A stretch of DNA of 64,000 bases from SKHV01 sp963678565. Its GTDB lineage: Bacteria > Bacteroidota > Bacteroidia > Bacteroidales > Prolixibacteraceae. Shown in pieces: positions 44,056-53,222 of the stretch. The position numbers and the translations under genes were made by a program. The stretch covers positions 2,356,001 to 2,420,000 of the forward strand of contig OY782875.1 in NCBI GenBank assembly GCA_963678565.1, in the 5' to 3' direction. The notes under the pieces are model-generated. The model had not been told where the DNA came from. It saw only the letters and a program-made list of their open reading frames with translations, and did no database searches. Positions within the stretch are counted from its first letter, which is position 1. Each line of letters starts with the position of its first letter.

Positions 44056-44931
44056 ATGATTGTTGATCCATCAGAAAAAAGGTATTTCAAAAAGAAGCAA
44101 ACCATTTTATATAATGGAGAATTGATAGATTTAAGCACTCCTTTAGTAATGGGGATTTTAAATGTAACTCCCGACTCTTTTTACGATGGCGGAAAACACA
44201 ATACAATTGAAAAGGCAGTATTACGAGCGCAACAAATTGTTGAAGAAGGAGGATCAATAATCGATATTGGAGCCTATTCTACACGCCCAGGAGCCGACAA
44301 TATTTCAATTGAAGAAGAAATTAAAAGATTGCTGCCTATTGTAAAGGCAATAAAAATTAAGTTTCCTGATGCCATTATCTCTATTGATACTTTCAGATCA
44401 GAAGTTGTTAAAAAAGTAGTAGATGAATGTGGTTGTTGTATTATCAATGATGTCTCGGGTGGCACAATGGATGAAAATATGTTTTCAACAGTTGCGCAGC
44501 TAAACGTGCCTTATATTTTAATGCATATACAGGGATCACCCGAAACGATGCAAAAAAATCCTCAATATAAAAATGTCACTAAAGAGGTAATTAAAAAGCT
44601 CTCTGAAGGTGTTTTTAAATTACACAAATTAGGCGTTTCTGATGTGATTATTGATCCTGGTTTTGGCTTTGGCAAAACAATTGAACACAATTTCGAGTTA
44701 TTTAATCATTTAGATGCTTTTCGTTTTTTTGAATTACCATTAATGGTTGGTATTTCTAGAAAATCTATGATTTATAAAGTGTTTGAGAATTCACCTGACG
44801 ATAGTTTGAACGGAACAACAGTTTTAAATACCTTGGCACTACAGGCTGGTGCAAATTTGCTTAGGGTTCACGATGTTCAACAAGCTGTTGAAGCTGTGAA
44901 ACTAACTGAACAACTTAAGGCTTTTGTTTAA
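44056..44931 (+). CDS. folP: Dihydropteroate synthase
   Basis: Condenses 6-hydroxymethyl-dihydropterin pyrophosphate with p-aminobenzoate in folate synthesis; target of sulfonamides. Signature stretches are MGILNVTPDSFYDGG (residues about 32-46), SIIDIGAYSTRPGA (about 72-85) and DPGFGFGKT near residue 202. Length 291, with no signal peptide. It is followed after 70 bp by cdaA on the same strand and preceded by a good promoter and a palindrome. Confidence 0.96.
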   Translation: MIVDPSEKRYFKKKQTILYNGELIDLSTPLVMGILNVTPDSFYDGGKHNTIEKAVLRAQQIVEEGGSIIDIGAYSTRPGADNISIEEEIKRLLPIVKAIKIKFPDAIISIDTFRSEVVKKVVDECGCCIINDVSGGTMDENMFSTVAQLNVPYILMHIQGSPETMQKNPQYKNVTKEVIKKLSEGVFKLHKLGVSDVIIDPGFGFGKTIEHNFELFNHLDAFRFFELPLMVGISRKSMIYKVFENSPDDSLNGTTVLNTLALQAGANLLRVHDVQQAVEAVKLTEQLKAFV

Positions 44932-45001
44932 AACACTTTCAGGATATTTTTTATATTTACCTAAAGAAAACAGGCGACATAGGCCAAACAAAATCAATTA
45001 A

Positions 45002-45784
45002 ATGGTTGATCTTTTTATTACTATACGATTTTTAGACCTATTAGATATTTTATTGGTCGCCTTTTTAATCTATAACCTTTATTTATTGGTTAAAGGGACA
45101 GCTGCATTTAATATTATCCTAGGAATATTTATTTTCTACATTACATGGATTATTATTAAAGGCCTAAAAATGGAATTGGTTAGTTCTATCATTGGTCAAG
45201 TGATTGGGGTAGGAGTACTTGCACTAATTGTAGTTTTTCAACCGGAAATTCGAAAGCTATTTTTAATCCTAGGAACTAAATATAATTTAAACTCTAAACT
45301 TTCCTTCGATCGCTTATTCTCAAAAGAAAAAGAGTCGTTCGATAATATTTCAATTAAAAATATTGGTAGTGCTTGTAAAAAAATGTCTGAGACAAAAACC
45401 GGAGCATTAATAGTTGTCACTTATCAAGCCGAATTAAAAGAATATGTAGAAACAGGCGAAATAATTAATTCTACAGTTTCCGATGCTTTGCTTGAAACAA
45501 TATTTTTTAAGAACTCTCCACTTCACGATGGTGCGGTTATTATAGATGGAAATAAAGTTTTGGCAGCCCGCTGTGTACTTCCTGTTTCAAACAACAAACT
45601 AAAAAATCAACAATTAGGTATGAGGCATCGCGCCGCAATAACCATGAGCAATGTTACCGATGCAATTGTAATTGTTGTTTCAGAAGAAACCGGAAAAATT
45701 TCGATGGCGATAAATGGCATACTTGATGAAAACCTTTCTGCTATTGAGCTTATGCATCGACTCGAAAATGTAAATAAGGAATAA
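45002..45784 (+). CDS. cdaA: Diadenylate cyclase CdaA
   Basis: Makes cyclic di-AMP from two ATP. Three hydrophobic segments (about residues 14-30, 38-53, 64-90) anchor the protein; the DAC domain has the catalytic motifs HDGAVI (D176-G177-A178) and MRHRAA (R208-H209-R210). Length 260, normal for CdaA/DacA. Its neighbour is folP, as often seen in Bacteroidota. The cyclase output regulates potassium and cell-wall homeostasis in other bacteria; targets here are not known. Confidence 0.95.
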   Translation: MVDLFITIRFLDLLDILLVAFLIYNLYLLVKGTAAFNIILGIFIFYITWIIIKGLKMELVSSIIGQVIGVGVLALIVVFQPEIRKLFLILGTKYNLNSKLSFDRLFSKEKESFDNISIKNIGSACKKMSETKTGALIVVTYQAELKEYVETGEIINSTVSDALLETIFFKNSPLHDGAVIIDGNKVLAARCVLPVSNNKLKNQQLGMRHRAAITMSNVTDAIVIVVSEETGKISMAINGILDENLSAIELMHRLENVNKE

Positions 45785-45946
45785 TATATATATAATTAAA
45801 TGTAAATAAAATGTTTATTTATTAGTTAAACAGAAGTTAACGTTTGTTAATTGGTGTATGACTTTTACAAATTGTAATATTTTAGTGCTGTTTGATAGCA
45901 TTTGGTATGATATTTGAAAATGATTTACAAACCGACTAACAATCCC

Positions 45947-47233
45947 ATGCAAAAACGCCTATTTAATCTTCTTTTTATTGTTTCAAGCATATTTGTATCG
46001 TGTAATAAAAACGATAATGAACAAGCGCTAACATGTGAAATATACCCAATAGACTTTGTTGATATTATTGACATTGAAGGTACTGTAGAAGCTGTTAATT
46101 CTGTTACTTATACCTGTCCACGCCGAATTGAAGGAGAGTTAGTTTATCTTGTTGAAGATGGTACCCATGTAAGTAAAGGAGATACTGTTTGTATTATTAA
46201 AAATAAAGACCTTGAGAGTGATTTAGAACAAACACTGCTTCGAGTTGAGGATTCAAAAGCAGATCTTGTGAAAAGTATCGCAAATCTCGACATGCAATAT
46301 GCTATGTTGCAGGCGGAGGTTCAAAGCAACGAAACACAAACCTTGATTCAAAAACTCGATAGCTTACAGTTAAATTATGTATCAGAAACTCAACGAAAAA
46401 TTACAGAGCTTGAACTGAAGAAGGCACATATCCAACGTCAGAAATTACTCGACCGACTTGAAGCACTTGAAGTAATTAACAAAGCCGAAATTAAAAAGCG
46501 AAAGCTAAGCATTCAGCGCGATGAAATGAGAGTTCAGGAAGTTAAAGATAAACTGGCACAAATGATATTAGTTTCGTCACAGGACGGAATGGCTGTTCGA
46601 GCAATTTCATGGTTAGATGGTACAAAATTGCAAGAAGGAGATCAGGTTTGGGGAAATATGCCAATAGTTACAATTCCTGATTTATCCGAAGTAAAGGTTT
46701 TATTATTTGCGTCTGAAATTAATTACAAGCAAATTGAAGTTGGCGATAAAGTTGAATTTGAATTCGATGCGATGCCCAGTAACAAAGCCTATGGTAAAAT
46801 TGCAAAAAAAGCTCCAGTTGGGCAGCCCATTGCTCGCAATTCAAAAGTGAGAATATTCGAAATTGAAGCCAGTGTTGATAGCTTCAATATGGTGCCAGAA
46901 CCGGGTTTGTCGGCAAAAAGCAAAATTTTCTTACAAAATATCAAAGATACCATTGTAGTGCCTCAGATTTCTATATTCGAAGAAGATTCAATTTCGGTAG
47001 TTTATGTGAAAAATTCAAATACATACGAACGTCGTGAAATTGAAATTGCAGAGAAATCACAAAAATATGCAGTTGTTTCAAACGGACTCTCAGGCAATGA
47101 ATGTGTGGCTCTAATAAAACCAAAAAATATCGGAAAAATTAAAACTTATTACCTAAAAGCTAATGAAAAAGATTTAGGTGCCGATACAATTAAACGAGAT
47201 ACAATACTAGAAGAAAACACTAACGCTGAATAA
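45947..47233 (+). CDS. Periplasmic adaptor lipoprotein 1 of the MacB-type efflux operon
   Basis: First of three consecutive membrane-fusion adaptors. From the ATG at 45947 the N-terminus MQKRLFNLLFIVSSIFVSC is a lipoprotein signal with Cys19; an ATG 11 codons upstream would put extra residues before it. Then come a first lipoyl half (VSKGDTVCIIKN), a long alpha-helical hairpin (about 90-215), the second lipoyl half with WLDGTKLQEGDQVW, and a beta-barrel with IPDLSEVKVLLF. Length about 428. The motif order equals that of the next two genes. Confidence 0.85.
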   Translation: MQKRLFNLLFIVSSIFVSCNKNDNEQALTCEIYPIDFVDIIDIEGTVEAVNSVTYTCPRRIEGELVYLVEDGTHVSKGDTVCIIKNKDLESDLEQTLLRVEDSKADLVKSIANLDMQYAMLQAEVQSNETQTLIQKLDSLQLNYVSETQRKITELELKKAHIQRQKLLDRLEALEVINKAEIKKRKLSIQRDEMRVQEVKDKLAQMILVSSQDGMAVRAISWLDGTKLQEGDQVWGNMPIVTIPDLSEVKVLLFASEINYKQIEVGDKVEFEFDAMPSNKAYGKIAKKAPVGQPIARNSKVRIFEIEASVDSFNMVPEPGLSAKSKIFLQNIKDTIVVPQISIFEEDSISVVYVKNSNTYERREIEIAEKSQKYAVVSNGLSGNECVALIKPKNIGKIKTYYLKANEKDLGADTIKRDTILEENTNAE

Positions 47234-47243
47234 TTACTTTACA

Positions 47244-48461
47244 ATGAAGAATTTACCCATTTTTCTGGCACTGATTATATTAATTAGTTGCTCACGATCG
47301 GAAGAAAGCTCCATTCCAACTTATACGTTAAAGAAAGGAACATTCTATATTGATGTTTATGAAGAAGGAGAGATCCAAGCAATTAACTCTTTAAACATCT
47401 CTTCACCAAATATTTCATGGAGATATGGATCGCTTAAAATATCACAAATATTGAAAGATGGAAGTGAGGTTAATGCCGGAGACACAGTTGTGGTTTTTGA
47501 CCCATCGGAAGTACAAAAAGCAATCACCGATGCTGAAGCTCGATTAGAAATGCAGGAAGCAGAGCTAGAAAAAATGGTAGCACAACATAAATCCGATTTA
47601 GAAGGACTAAAAGCTGATTATGAGGTGACAAAAATATCACAAGAAATTTCGCGTATTACATTTGAGTCTGCTGATTATGAGGCCGATATTAAACGACGCG
47701 AGATTGAATTAAATTTAGAACGTGCAAATATTGCATTGGAGCGTTCTAAAGAGCAAATTGAAAATCGCATTAAAATTCAAAACGAAGAGAAGAAGCAAAA
47801 GCGACTTTCGATACAGCGTGCCAATAGTCGTTTAACAGAAGCGCACGAAACACTTGATAAGTTGTTTTTAGTTTCTCCTTCACCTGGAATTGCTATCATC
47901 AATCGAAATTGGAGTACCGATAATAAGTTTCAAGCAGGTGATCAGTGTTGGTCTGGTTTCCCATTGGTGCAATTGCCTGATTTAAGTAACCTGAAGGCAA
48001 CCATAAAAATCAATGAGGTTGATATCTCAAAAGTAACTACAGGGTTGCCAGTTGAAATTAAACCCGATGCTTTTTCCGATAGTGTTTATAAAGGAGAGGT
48101 GATGACGGTAGCAAATTTGGCAGTTAATAAGGATAATAATTCACAAATTAAGGTTTTCCCCGTTGACATTCGAGTTAATACAAAAAGCAAAAATTTATTA
48201 CCCGGTTTAACAGTTAGTTGTCGTTTAATTGTCGATGAAATTAAGGATGTTCTTTTTGTTCCCATTGAAGCCGTGCATCGAGAAGGCGCAGAAAATATCG
48301 TTTATCTGCAATCTGGAAAAAGTTTCAAGAAACAAGTCGTTGAAACTGGTCAAATTAATACCGACTTTATCGTTATAACCGCAGGAATAAAAGATGGTGA
48401 CGTGGTTGCATTAGCCGATCCATTTATCAACGAAGAGAACGAAAAAGAAAAATCAGAATAG
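47244..48461 (+). CDS. Periplasmic adaptor lipoprotein 2 of the MacB-type efflux operon
   Basis: A 405-residue lipoprotein adaptor (MKNLPIFLALIILISC, Cys16). Lipoyl half VNAGDTVVVFDPSEV (about 70-85), coiled-coil hairpin to about 205, second lipoyl half with FQAGDQCWSGFPLVQLPDLS and the membrane-proximal PGLTVSCRLIV segment. It is paralogous to the genes on either side (10 and 2 bp spacing). It should bridge MacB-type permease and TolC. Confidence 0.88.
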   Translation: MKNLPIFLALIILISCSRSEESSIPTYTLKKGTFYIDVYEEGEIQAINSLNISSPNISWRYGSLKISQILKDGSEVNAGDTVVVFDPSEVQKAITDAEARLEMQEAELEKMVAQHKSDLEGLKADYEVTKISQEISRITFESADYEADIKRREIELNLERANIALERSKEQIENRIKIQNEEKKQKRLSIQRANSRLTEAHETLDKLFLVSPSPGIAIINRNWSTDNKFQAGDQCWSGFPLVQLPDLSNLKATIKINEVDISKVTTGLPVEIKPDAFSDSVYKGEVMTVANLAVNKDNNSQIKVFPVDIRVNTKSKNLLPGLTVSCRLIVDEIKDVLFVPIEAVHREGAENIVYLQSGKSFKKQVVETGQINTDFIVITAGIKDGDVVALADPFINEENEKEKSE

Positions 48462-48463
48462 TC

Positions 48464-49663
48464 ATGAAAAAAATTATTTCAAAATTATTTCTATTGGCTA
48501 TCCTAACAATAACAGTTGTAAGCTGTTCCGATGAATCAGGAAGTCCGTATAGAATCAACAAAGGTGATTTTACAGTTTCCATTGTTGAAACAGGAGAATT
48601 AGCTGCGGTACGTACTCGTTCTTTCATTTTGCCACGCTATGGTAGATATTGGTATCGAATGAAAATAGTTGGATTGCTCGAACATGGAACAAAAGTAGAA
48701 GCAGGCGATTCTGTTATTCAGTTGGATCAGGCAGAAATCACAAAATTTGTACTCGATCGCGAAACTAGTTTAGAAACTCAAAAAGCAAATCTTGAGAAAC
48801 TGTTGGTAAATCAGGCAAATCGCTTAGATGAGTTCGAGGCAACGCTTCGAAGTGAAAAAGCGGCATTTGATCTGAAACGTTTAGAAATGGAGTATTCAAA
48901 ATTCGAAACAGAGAAGAATAAAAAGATCAAAGAATTGCAATTTAAACAAGCTGAAATCAACCTTAAAAAAGTTCAAACCCGAATTGAGTTGAATAAAATT
49001 ATTGCAAAAAACGATCTGAAGATTCAGAAATTGACAGTCAAACAATTAGAATCTGAAATTGAAAATGCACTTTCGATATTACCAAAATTAACCATACGAA
49101 CTCCTATACCCGGTATTTTTCAGGTTGCTTATAACCGGAATACTCGTGAGAATTTAAAAATTGGTGATGAAATATACAATGGCCGGGCAATGGGAAATGT
49201 TCCCGATTTAGAATGGATGAAAGTGTATACGGTTGTTAACGAAACCGATTTCTTGAAAATAAAAGAAGGTGGAAAAGTTAACGTTCGCCTGGATGCACTT
49301 CCAAACGTTACATTTGATGGTGAAATATCATCGATCAGTAAACTTTGTCGTCGGGTTAACAATACTACAAAACAAAAGGTATTTGATGTTGAAGTTAAAT
49401 TGTTGGTTTCTGATGAACGTTTAAAACCCGGCATGACTGTTAGTTGTGAATACATCTGCGAAGAGTTAGAAGATGTAACCTATGTTCCTTTAAGCTGTAT
49501 TAAAATAGTTGAAGACAAGTCATTCATTTACCTCAAAAAAAATGGGAAGCCAAAAGAACTAGAAGTTGAACTTGGTTCACAAAACAATGTAAGCGCTATT
49601 ATTAAAGGCGAGTTCAAAAAAGGTACACCTTTGTTTCAAATATCTGAGCTAGAACAATTATAG
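48464..49663 (+). CDS. Periplasmic adaptor lipoprotein 3 of the MacB-type efflux operon
   Basis: A 399-residue lipoprotein adaptor (MKKIISKLFLLAILTITVVSC, Cys21, given here as a 21-residue signal ending at VSC). It repeats the layout of the two previous adaptors: EAGDSVIQLDQAEI, helical hairpin, LKIGDEIYNGRAMGNVPDLEW and PGMTVSCEYI. It starts 2 bp after gene 2 stops, and 18 bp before the permease. Confidence 0.88.
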   Translation: MKKIISKLFLLAILTITVVSCSDESGSPYRINKGDFTVSIVETGELAAVRTRSFILPRYGRYWYRMKIVGLLEHGTKVEAGDSVIQLDQAEITKFVLDRETSLETQKANLEKLLVNQANRLDEFEATLRSEKAAFDLKRLEMEYSKFETEKNKKIKELQFKQAEINLKKVQTRIELNKIIAKNDLKIQKLTVKQLESEIENALSILPKLTIRTPIPGIFQVAYNRNTRENLKIGDEIYNGRAMGNVPDLEWMKVYTVVNETDFLKIKEGGKVNVRLDALPNVTFDGEISSISKLCRRVNNTTKQKVFDVEVKLLVSDERLKPGMTVSCEYICEELEDVTYVPLSCIKIVEDKSFIYLKKNGKPKELEVELGSQNNVSAIIKGEFKKGTPLFQISELEQL

Positions 49664-49681
49664 ACTCCAAAAGACTAAACT

Positions 49682-50920
49682 ATGCAATACGAAGAAAATA
49701 TAAAAGTTGCGATACGTGGATTAATTGACCATAAATTCCGTTCATTTTTAACAATGCTTGGAATTATATTTGGTGTTGCCTCTGTTATTGCAATGCTTTC
49801 AATTGGCGAAGGTGCCAAGCGCGAAGCAATTGCAAAATATCAGGATTTGGGTGTAAACAATATCATCATACGCGATAAAGATCTGTCAAATGAAGAACTT
49901 CAGGAAGTAAGGGCAAAGTTCTCGCAAGGTCTTTCGATCGAAGACGCAGCAGTGATTAAAGAAATTGTTCCCGATGTAGAAGATGTAGCAGCACAGGCCG
50001 AGAAAAGTGCCGAAGTAAAATATACCGACAAATCTGCAAAATCAACAGTGATTGGAATCACGCCATCGTTTATAAAATTGCTGAACTATGAAACCGATAA
50101 AGGTGAATTTATAACTGAGGATCATTATGCGCGTAACTTAAAAGTTTGTGTATTGGGTGCTGGCGTTGTAAAAACTCTTTTTCAAAATCAAGAGCCTCTG
50201 GGGCAATTGGTAAAAATCGATGATCAGTGGCTTGAGGTAGTTGGTGTTTTAAAGTCGAAAGCCCTTTTCACCGAAACTGTTGGAGAATTGGCATCGCGCG
50301 ATTTGAACAACGATATTTACGTACCATTAACAACTTTTATCAATCGTTTTTCACGAGAGACACAACTTGCCAGCGAAATAAAACAGATAACTGTAAAAGT
50401 TGTGAATTCTGAGAAATTGCTTGAAACCTCTGAGTTAATCACCAATATATTGGCACGACATCATTTCAATAATGATGATTACAGCATTGTAATTCCATAT
50501 GAATTGTTGAAACAAGAAGAAAAAGAACGCCGTATTTATAATTTTCTATTAGGTGCAATTGCAGCTATTTCTCTAATTGTTGGTGGAATTGGAATCATGA
50601 ATATCATGCTGGCAACCGTTATGGAACGAACACGTGAAATTGGAATTCGAAGAGCAATTGGTGCTCGCAAATCCGATATCATGAGTCAGTTTGTTACCGA
50701 GGCTGTTGCCATAAGTATTACTGGCGGAATAATTGGAGTTATTATTGGCGTAACGCTTTCGTTAACAATATCATTATTCACTGATGTTAATACCTTTATC
50801 CGCCCCTATTCGGTATTTATTGCCTTTGGATTCTCTGTTTTGGTCGGTATTAGTTTTGGTTATTTGCCAGCCAAAAGCGCAGCCAATTTAAAACCTATTG
50901 AATCAATTCGTTACGAGTAA
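49682..50920 (+). CDS. MacB/FtsX-type ABC transporter permease
   Basis: A 412-residue permease with one N-terminal TM helix (about 19-40, FRSFLTMLGIIFGVASVIAM), a large periplasmic MacB-like domain, and three C-terminal TM helices with the typical GAIAAISLIVGGIGIMNIML and RTREIGIRRAIGARKSDI segments. Unlike MacB it has no fused ATPase; the ATPase is the next gene. It lies 18 bp after the third adaptor. Confidence 0.92.
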   Translation: MQYEENIKVAIRGLIDHKFRSFLTMLGIIFGVASVIAMLSIGEGAKREAIAKYQDLGVNNIIIRDKDLSNEELQEVRAKFSQGLSIEDAAVIKEIVPDVEDVAAQAEKSAEVKYTDKSAKSTVIGITPSFIKLLNYETDKGEFITEDHYARNLKVCVLGAGVVKTLFQNQEPLGQLVKIDDQWLEVVGVLKSKALFTETVGELASRDLNNDIYVPLTTFINRFSRETQLASEIKQITVKVVNSEKLLETSELITNILARHHFNNDDYSIVIPYELLKQEEKERRIYNFLLGAIAAISLIVGGIGIMNIMLATVMERTREIGIRRAIGARKSDIMSQFVTEAVAISITGGIIGVIIGVTLSLTISLFTDVNTFIRPYSVFIAFGFSVLVGISFGYLPAKSAANLKPIESIRYE

Positions 50921-50930
50921 AACTGGAACT

Positions 50931-51644
50931 ATGCTAATCGAAATAAAAAACTTATCAAAAAATTATATAATGGGGGATTTTGAGGTTCCTGCATTAAAAA
51001 ATATCGATTTAAAAATTGATAAAAACGAATATCTTGCCATCATGGGGCCATCTGGTTCCGGTAAATCAACGTTGATGAACATTTTGGGGTGTTTAGATAC
51101 TCCAAGCAAAGGAGAATACTTGTTTCGTGATGTTGATGTAAGTAGCCTCGATGACGACCAACTTTCGAGGATGCGAAATAAAGAGATTGGATTTATTTTT
51201 CAAACATTCAATTTATTGCCAAAAATGAGTTCATTGCACAATGTTGAATTGCCATTAATGTACTCAGGAGTTCCCAAAAATGAACGTCGCGATCGTGCAA
51301 TTGAAGCTTTAGAACGAGTTGGTTTAGCCGATCGAATGGAACATAAACCATCTGAATTATCGGGAGGTCAGCGCCAGCGTGTGGCTATTGCCCGTGCTTT
51401 GGTTACTAAACCTGGAATACTTTTGGCCGATGAACCGACAGGAGCTTTGGATTCAAAAACCGGTGATGAAATCATGGCCTTATTCGATGAACTGCATAAA
51501 GAAGGAAATACAATTATCGTCATTACACACGAGAAAGAAATTGCAGATTATGCACATCGCACAATTTTCATTAAGGATGGACTTGTTTCGTCTGACACCC
51601 CCAATTTAATTATTGAAAAAAAACAAAAAACCGCTAATGCTTAG
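50931..51644 (+). CDS. ABC transporter ATP-binding protein (MacB/LolD-type)
   Basis: Cytoplasmic ATPase of 237 residues driving the permease. Walker A GPSGSGKST (39-47), Q-loop FIFQTFNLLP, signature LSGGQRQRVAIARAL and Walker B ILLADEPTGALDS are all intact. The ATG at 50931 is chosen; an upstream in-frame ATG lies inside the permease gene. This group includes LolD and MacB ATPases. Confidence 0.95.
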   Translation: MLIEIKNLSKNYIMGDFEVPALKNIDLKIDKNEYLAIMGPSGSGKSTLMNILGCLDTPSKGEYLFRDVDVSSLDDDQLSRMRNKEIGFIFQTFNLLPKMSSLHNVELPLMYSGVPKNERRDRAIEALERVGLADRMEHKPSELSGGQRQRVAIARALVTKPGILLADEPTGALDSKTGDEIMALFDELHKEGNTIIVITHEKEIADYAHRTIFIKDGLVSSDTPNLIIEKKQKTANA

Positions 51645-51648
51645 TGTC

Positions 51649-53142
51649 ATGAAATTATATAATTATAAACTCTTAGTTCTATTCGCCATTGCTCTCGGCT
51701 TCGCTAAATTTTCACAAGCCGAAACTTATCAGCTTGATTTAGCTTCGAGCATCGATATTGCGAAAATGCGTAGTTACGATATGTTAATGCTGAAGCAGGA
51801 TTTAAAGATTGCAGAATACCGTTTAAAGTCTGCCACCAGCCGTTACAAAACACATATCGATTTAGATATGGTTGCACCTAATTTATCAAACAATGTGATT
51901 TACAGGGAAATCAGTGGAGGCGTGGATATTATTGAAACCAATCAGTTTAATTATGGTGCTAATATTCAAATTTATCAACCCTTACCAACCGATGGTCGAA
52001 TTTATGTTACTTCCAGCATCGACAATACCGACTACCTTTTGAGAGATCAAAGAGCATATCGATTAAACTCTCGAATTGGTATTTCGCAACCTGTAAATTC
52101 ACTTTTTGGTTACAACAGAATTAAGGCTTCGTTACGCAATGCGCAATTGAATTATGAAACCTCTCAGAAAAGATTAAAAAGGAATGAATTGAATTTGGTT
52201 TATGATGTTAGTAGTCAGTTTTACAATCTGCTTTCTTTACAAAAACGTAAAGAAATTGCACTTCTAAATCTCGAACGTCAAAAAGAGGCCTACGAAATTG
52301 CACAGAATAAATACCAAGCTGGTTTAATTCGTGAGGTCGATGCCTTACAAATGGAAGTAGATTTGGCAGAAGCTCAAAACAATTACGACTTGTCAATTAT
52401 CAACATGAATTCATCGTTAAATGGATTTAAAGAGGTGCTTGGTTTGGAATACTCTGATAGCATTGTGCTAAGCAGTCAACTTAATTACGAGAAAGTAATT
52501 GTAGATACACAAAAGGCCATCGATTTAGCATTGTTGAACCGACTTGAAATTAGAGAACAAGAAATCAATATTGAAAGAAATGAAATCAGCTTGAAAGAAA
52601 TTAAGTCGAATGGTAGAATAAGCGGAAACTTAGACGCCTACTTTCAAAATTATGGTAATAGTTCTGATGAATATGGTATGTCTCGTCAAGGTGCTTTTCA
52701 GCAGGCAGTGGATTCCTACAAACTGGGGAACCAGAGTTTTGGAGTTGGCTTTACGGTAAGTGTGCCAATATTCGACTGGGGCGAAAACAAAGCACTTGTT
52801 AGAGCACAAGAGGCTTCATTAAAACAAACAGAATATCAACTTGAAATTGTAAAACGACAAATAGAGCGAGAGGTATTAAACTTAGTTGCCGATTTAAATA
52901 GTAGCTTGCAACGACTTCAATTATTAGAGAAGAACGTGGCAGTTGCTGAAAAAAGTTTTGAAATTACCCGTTTACGTTATGCCGATGGAGATATTGATAG
53001 CCAGGCCTTGGCATTAGAACGCGAACGTTTAAATAATGCCAATGTTTCACATCTGAATGCTTTTAGAAGTTACCAGCTACTATTGGCCGATCTAACGCGC
53101 AAAACATTCTACGATTTCAAAACAAACACGCCAATTAATTAG
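51649..53142 (+). CDS. TolC family outer membrane protein
   Basis: Outer-membrane channel of about 497 residues. The signal peptide runs to KFSQA (residues 1-23 from the ATG at 51649, chosen because upstream ATGs lie in the ATPase gene and would precede the signal). Two outer-membrane-efflux repeats with long helical hairpins follow, for example YEIAQNKYQAGLIREVDAL and RLRYADGDIDSQALALERER (shown as partial). It completes the MacA-MacB-TolC-like set and is followed by a strong terminator. Confidence 0.9.
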   Translation: MKLYNYKLLVLFAIALGFAKFSQAETYQLDLASSIDIAKMRSYDMLMLKQDLKIAEYRLKSATSRYKTHIDLDMVAPNLSNNVIYREISGGVDIIETNQFNYGANIQIYQPLPTDGRIYVTSSIDNTDYLLRDQRAYRLNSRIGISQPVNSLFGYNRIKASLRNAQLNYETSQKRLKRNELNLVYDVSSQFYNLLSLQKRKEIALLNLERQKEAYEIAQNKYQAGLIREVDALQMEVDLAEAQNNYDLSIINMNSSLNGFKEVLGLEYSDSIVLSSQLNYEKVIVDTQKAIDLALLNRLEIREQEINIERNEISLKEIKSNGRISGNLDAYFQNYGNSSDEYGMSRQGAFQQAVDSYKLGNQSFGVGFTVSVPIFDWGENKALVRAQEASLKQTEYQLEIVKRQIEREVLNLVADLNSSLQRLQLLEKNVAVAEKSFEITRLRYADGDIDSQALALERERLNNANVSHLNAFRSYQLLLADLTRKTFYDFKTNTPIN

Positions 53143-53166
53143 TTAAAACTAATTAGAACATATTTC

Positions 53167-53204
53167 ACGTTACCCGGTTTATTTCAAACTGGGTAACGTT
53201 TTTT
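53167..53204 (+). terminator. Terminator of the MacB-type efflux operon
   Basis: A 14-bp stem, ACGTTACCCGGTTT (53167-53180) with AAACTGGGTAACGT (53186-53199), contains one G-T pair and an ATTTC loop, and is followed by a T run to 53204. Confidence 0.9.
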
Positions 53205-53222
53205 ATAAGCTTTTAATTAAGA

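Noticed and set aside
53161..53172. TTTCACGT sequence resembling part of a parS site
   Set aside because: It is one arm of the terminator stem and lacks the second half of the parS palindrome.
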